From the IMG/VR virus record IMGVR_UViG_3300022413_000042, positions 1-23,272 of that record: a stretch of 23,272 nucleotides of DNA; one strand, given 5' to 3'. Shown here piece after piece: positions 20,463 to 23,272 of the stretch (position 1 is its first letter; every line of letters begins with the position of its first letter). The position numbers and the translations under genes were made by a program. The notes beneath the pieces were generated by a model that had not been told where the DNA came from, did not search any database, and saw nothing but the letters and a program-made list of their open reading frames with translations. The stretch is from a virus.

Positions 20463-21779
20463 CTATGCTGCTTTCTTCAATCCGCTAATAAACGTCTCAC
20501 CGACGTCGGTATGATCCTCGAGCGCCTCGAGGATATCCTCGTCGACTGTGTTCTTCGCGATAATCAGGTGGAGGAACACCACCTCGGCTTCCTGCCCGCC
20601 GCGTCGCAACCGGGCGATGACCTGCTCGTACTCTTCCCACGACCACGTGAACCCGTACCAAGCGACGGCGTTGCCGCCGAACTGGATGTTCAAGCCGTGG
20701 CCGGCAGACTGTGGGTGGACATACATAATTGGGATCTTGCCTGCGTTCCAGTCGTTCACGACCGTCATCGCGTCATGCTCATTCATTACCGTGCCAGGGT
20801 GACGTTTGCGCATCATCGCCAGCTCTTCTTGGAACTTATAGACCACCATCAGTGGTGCGCCCTGTTGACTCTCGATGATCTCGGTGAGCGCATCGAGCTT
20901 GGCCGTGTGGATCGATACCACTTCGCGTTTGCCACCCTTCATGACGTAGGCGAAACCGTCAGCGATCTGCTGCAGCTTATTGACCTGCGCTGCCGACGTC
21001 GGGGTCAAGATCAGCTCGCTATCATATTCGGTGAGGAACTCTCTCAGCAGTTCGTTGTAAGCCTCGCGGGCCTCGGGCGGCAGCTCGGCTTCGACGGGGT
21101 TTGGAACGAGAGGCGGTAGCTGGTCGGCGTACTCTTCGTCTGTCACCGTGAAAGCGATGTCCGCGATCCGCTTGACGATCTTCTGCAACGCACCGGCGCG
21201 CGGCGTCCAGTCCCAGTCCATGTAGCCCTTCAGCATGAACACCGAGCGAAACGCTGTTAGTGTCTTGCCTAGTCGGCGCCCGCCGTCGATGCAACGCATC
21301 TGGCCATAAATGCCTTGGATGCCGTTTCCCGTGAACGTACCGGTCAGCCCGACGACAGTACCGAACCGGCCGCGGCGCTTCATGAAAGCCTTGAACCGCT
21401 TCGCCGACCAGTTCTTGAGCGCAGTCAGTTCATCAAAAATAATCGTGTCGTAGTCCAGCTCGGCATTTTCGAGAAACCAGGTCAGGTTGTCGTAATTGAC
21501 CAACGTGACATCAGCCGGCTTACTCAGGGCCTTATCTCGTTTGCGCTTATGGCCGGTGACAATGCGCCACGTTACGCCGGGCGCCCACTTCTCAAGTTCT
21601 GGAGGCCAAACGGTTTCTGCGACACGGAGAGGCGCAACAACCAAGACGCGCACGTTCCATTTGGCGATCCAGCTGCAGCAGATCGCGGTTTTTCCACTGC
21701 CCATTGGCAAGAGCAGGAGACTGTATTTGCGCTGCTCGAGCCACCGCACGCCGCGTTCCTGATAAGGCCTGAGCTTCAT
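20463..21779 (-). CDS. SNF2-type DEAD/DEAH superfamily 2 helicase
   Basis: The product is 438 aa; ATG 21779 overlaps the HNH gene stop (ATGA). Motif I is LPMGSGKT (25-31), motif Ia VVAPLRVAETVW (47-58), motif II DEL (116-118, a DE-x variant typical of phage SNF2-like proteins), motif III GLTGTFTGN (144-152), motif V SAGHGLNI (358-365) and motif VI QVIARLRRGGQ (386-396). The length matches compact phage SWI2/SNF2-like ATPases that lack extra domains. It is likely a DNA translocase working in replication, recombination or host DNA remodelling with the VRR-NUC nuclease encoded just upstream. Confidence 0.94.
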   Translation of the reverse strand: MKLRPYQERGVRWLEQRKYSLLLLPMGSGKTAICCSWIAKWNVRVLVVAPLRVAETVWPPELEKWAPGVTWRIVTGHKRKRDKALSKPADVTLVNYDNLTWFLENAELDYDTIIFDELTALKNWSAKRFKAFMKRRGRFGTVVGLTGTFTGNGIQGIYGQMRCIDGGRRLGKTLTAFRSVFMLKGYMDWDWTPRAGALQKIVKRIADIAFTVTDEEYADQLPPLVPNPVEAELPPEAREAYNELLREFLTEYDSELILTPTSAAQVNKLQQIADGFAYVMKGGKREVVSIHTAKLDALTEIIESQQGAPLMVVYKFQEELAMMRKRHPGTVMNEHDAMTVVNDWNAGKIPIMYVHPQSAGHGLNIQFGGNAVAWYGFTWSWEEYEQVIARLRRGGQEAEVVFLHLIIAKNTVDEDILEALEDHTDVGETFISGLKKAA

Positions 21780-22321
21780 CGCGCGGTCCCGTGACGTGAC
21801 GTAAAGCCACGTTCTTTCTCGGCGGTGCGGCGGGCTACGACTGCGTCATCGAAGTTCCTGAAATAGCCGAGATACGTATAGTTTTCTCCGGAACCAATCT
21901 GTGCGACCCAGTTTTCGCTTTTCTTGTAGACACCTGTTATCCCGCTAGTGTTTCTCCTGTACCGTGTCATGTTGCGGCTATTCATTTTATGCGGTACATC
22001 ACGCAGGTTCTCGATCCGGTCGTCGTCTTTAACACCGTTTATGTGATCGATAATCCCCGCAGGCCATTCGCCGGTATAGAGAGCCCATGCCAATCGCGCA
22101 GCTTTATATGTCTTGCCCGCTAATCTGATTGCTGCATAGCCATCAGGTCGCGTCGCCCCGGCACAAATATCTGCGTATCGGGTGTTCCACGCTTTGCAAT
22201 CACGCGCGGATTTGAAATGCGAGACTGGGCGTTTGCGCCAATACAAAAACCCGGTCGCCGGCTCGTAACGAAGAGCTTCACGGAGGTATTCAACCGGAGT
22301 TGTTAGCAGTTTTTTACTCAT
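21776..22321 (-). CDS. HNH endonuclease with C-terminal AP2 DNA-binding domain
   Basis: The product is 181 aa from ATG 22321, which lies 8 bases inside the 3' end of the VRR-NUC gene. The N-terminal region (YEPATGFLYWRKRP) is typical of phage HNH proteins. The HNH_3 core is RLAWALYTGEWPAGIIDHIN then DRIENLRDVPHKMNSRN, with D92-H93 as the catalytic DH pair and N105 of ENL conserved. Asp101 stands where many relatives have the metal-binding Asn. Residues 125-172 (SGITGVYKK, NWVAQI, YLGYFRNFDDAVVARR) form an AP2 domain. This is the layout of free-standing homing endonucleases, yet it overlaps both neighbouring genes, so it is fully integrated in the operon. Confidence 0.9.
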   Translation of the reverse strand: MSKKLLTTPVEYLREALRYEPATGFLYWRKRPVSHFKSARDCKAWNTRYADICAGATRPDGYAAIRLAGKTYKAARLAWALYTGEWPAGIIDHINGVKDDDRIENLRDVPHKMNSRNMTRYRRNTSGITGVYKKSENWVAQIGSGENYTYLGYFRNFDDAVVARRTAEKERGFTSRHGTAR

Positions 22322-22586
22322 CGATCAGCTCCTCGAATGCTTCGACGCTGTCGATCACGTGGGCGCTAAACCCGAAGGCTCTCAACGTCTCAGCGGTGTA
22401 CTCCTGCATCCTGGTCGGTTTCTTGCCGGGTGCCTTGAATTCGATGAAGTCGATGCGTCCGCTGACCCGGAACAGGATGCGATCGGGCACGCCGCGGATG
22501 CCCGGCGCCGCCCATTTCGGCATCCACATGCCCTGGCGCGTCGCGATCTTCGCGCACTTGCGTTCGATGTCAGCTTCGGCGCCCAT
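22314..22586 (-). CDS. VRR-NUC domain nuclease
   Basis: The product is 90 aa. ATG 22586 overlaps the previous stop (TGATG) and has GGAG at about 8 bases; a GTG at 22589 adds one residue. The whole protein is a minimal VRR-NUC (PD-(D/E)XK) domain: an N-terminal helix with E (EADIERKC), then KWAAPGIRGVPDRILF with the catalytic Asp, IDFIEFKAPG with the E-x-K pair, RMQ-EY, and a closing helix (LRAFGFSAHVIDSVEAFEEL). Stand-alone phage VRR-NUC proteins act as structure-specific, Holliday-junction-type nucleases. Its position before the SNF2 helicase is a common phage pairing. Confidence 0.93.
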   Translation of the reverse strand: MGAEADIERKCAKIATRQGMWMPKWAAPGIRGVPDRILFRVSGRIDFIEFKAPGKKPTRMQEYTAETLRAFGFSAHVIDSVEAFEELIDE

Positions 22587-22999
22587 CACTTGTTCTCCGT
22601 CTCTGCTATTAGCATTTTGACTGCGGCCGTGAGAAAGGCGAGGGCTGGTGTCGGGGCTTCATTCATAGGCCCCATTCCGTACGAGCAAGCGTATTTATTT
22701 CCGCAGGCAATAGGCTCCGTTAACACCCTCTCCACCAGAGCTATACAAGCGTCTAGGGAATTTGTGAATTCATCGGGGTCTGGATGGTCTTCGCCGACAG
22801 AGTGATAGCCATCGCACGGATCGTCGGGTTGATGCCAGTGACCGCCGTACTCATACCACATCAGAATATCATCGCCCTCCAAATCGAAATGCGGCAGCCA
22901 GCCAAGAATATCGCGAGCGATCAGTCCATCAATCCCGCGATCCGGCCCTTCGCATTTCTCCAGCCTCTCAAGCAATCCTTCTAATCCGGACTTGTCCAT
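22586..22999 (-). CDS. Phage ABA-sandwich domain protein
   Basis: The product is 137 aa from ATG 22999, four bases after the preceding stop codon and with only a weak site. The N-terminal motif (LLERLEKCEGPDRGIDGLIA) and C-terminal motif (EAPTPALAFLTAAVKMLIA) are hallmarks of the phage ABA-sandwich family (PF18066 type), as is the central FTNSLDACIALVERVL. Members are small early phage proteins of unknown role. An insert of about 40 residues between the N-terminal motif and FTNSLD (including GDDILMWYEYGGHWHQPDD) fits the variable middle of the family. There is no membrane segment. Confidence 0.85.
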   Translation of the reverse strand: MDKSGLEGLLERLEKCEGPDRGIDGLIARDILGWLPHFDLEGDDILMWYEYGGHWHQPDDPCDGYHSVGEDHPDPDEFTNSLDACIALVERVLTEPIACGNKYACSYGMGPMNEAPTPALAFLTAAVKMLIAETENK

Positions 23000-23002
23000 A
23001 AC

Positions 23003-23272
23003 CTAGGTATCCTCTGGTTTGGAGGGGGAGAGGGCTGTACGGGCTATCGCTCCGAAATCATTAAGCAATGCTTCTGACGGCCACCCTTCAGGATCGGCTG
23101 GCCAACTTCCGCCAAGACCGCTATCACCTGGATGACCTCCCCATGCAGTCGCATAAAATTTCAACGCCTCTCTCAGTCTTTCAACACCTGCGGCTTCGAG
23201 GGCGGCGCGGGCTAATAGATCCGCAACATCTTTAGGCGGCCAAGCGCCGAGATGATTACGTAATTCGTTCAT
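23003..23272 (-). CDS. Small early phage protein (start at or beyond the window edge)
   Basis: The frame runs to the last base of the window, where an ATG falls exactly at 23272-23270, so the true start may lie outside. The visible 89 aa contain a helix RLREALKFYATAWGG and a later LLNDFGAIARTALS. This combination is common in short phage proteins of the LREAL-x-FYA type, whose function is unknown. The stop precedes the ABA-sandwich gene by 3 bases, so they are co-transcribed. Confidence 0.65.
   Translation of the reverse strand: MNELRNHLGAWPPKDVADLLARAALEAAGVERLREALKFYATAWGGHPGDSGLGGSWPADPEGWPSEALLNDFGAIARTALSPSKPEDT

Overview
The window reads as one continuous piece of a tailed-phage genome. 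It has a virion/lysis arm on the + strand (about 1-10258) and a replication arm on the - strand (23272 down to 10522). The two arms converge on a short non-coding gap at 10259-10521. There is no host housekeeping gene, tRNA, rRNA, integrase, CRISPR array or insertion sequence. The host is probably a GC-rich Gram-negative alphaproteobacterium: several promoter-like sites carry the CTTGAC -35 known from rhizobia, and a lipobox protein sits in the lysis region. That host call is inference.

Left arm. It opens inside a beta-rich virion protein whose reading frame is broken near position 38. A small basic protein follows, then a lysis region: a lipoprotein read backwards from its own promoter, an endolysin (peptidoglycan-binding plus TIGR02594/CHAP-like domains), a holin-like protein and a multi-pass membrane protein, closed by a hairpin terminator at 2905-2939. 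Four tightly packed mini-genes (3003-3842) encode helical or membrane products. Next come virion proteins: a beta-rich protein with two possible starts, a zinc-ribbon mini-protein, two large fibre/appendage-like proteins (604 and 660 aa), a coiled-coil protein, a known phage family protein of about 170 aa, a 55-aa protein, and two tandem 99-aa paralogues.

Right arm. The leftward genes encode a short hypothetical protein, a phage ABA-sandwich protein, a VRR-NUC nuclease, an HNH-AP2 endonuclease, a SNF2-type helicase, two tiny single-span membrane proteins, two other small proteins, an HTH-metallophosphoesterase and a secreted glycine-rich protein. A terminator at 17750-17791 ends this unit. 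A second unit encodes a DUF2800 Cas4/RecB-like Fe-S nuclease, an SSB-like protein, a family A DNA polymerase with 3'-5' exonuclease, a double zinc-finger mini-protein, a primase-helicase and a DUF6378 protein. Most neighbours overlap by ATGA/TGATG, so translation is probably coupled, and together they form a nearly self-sufficient replisome.

The most interesting unexplained part is the convergence gap. It holds a promoter-like site repeated from 384 bp upstream, two good hairpins and a strong terminator, but no convincing gene. This looks like a phage small RNA of about 225 nt, and its pyrimidine-rich 5' end is complementary to the ribosome binding sites of the nuclease and polymerase genes.
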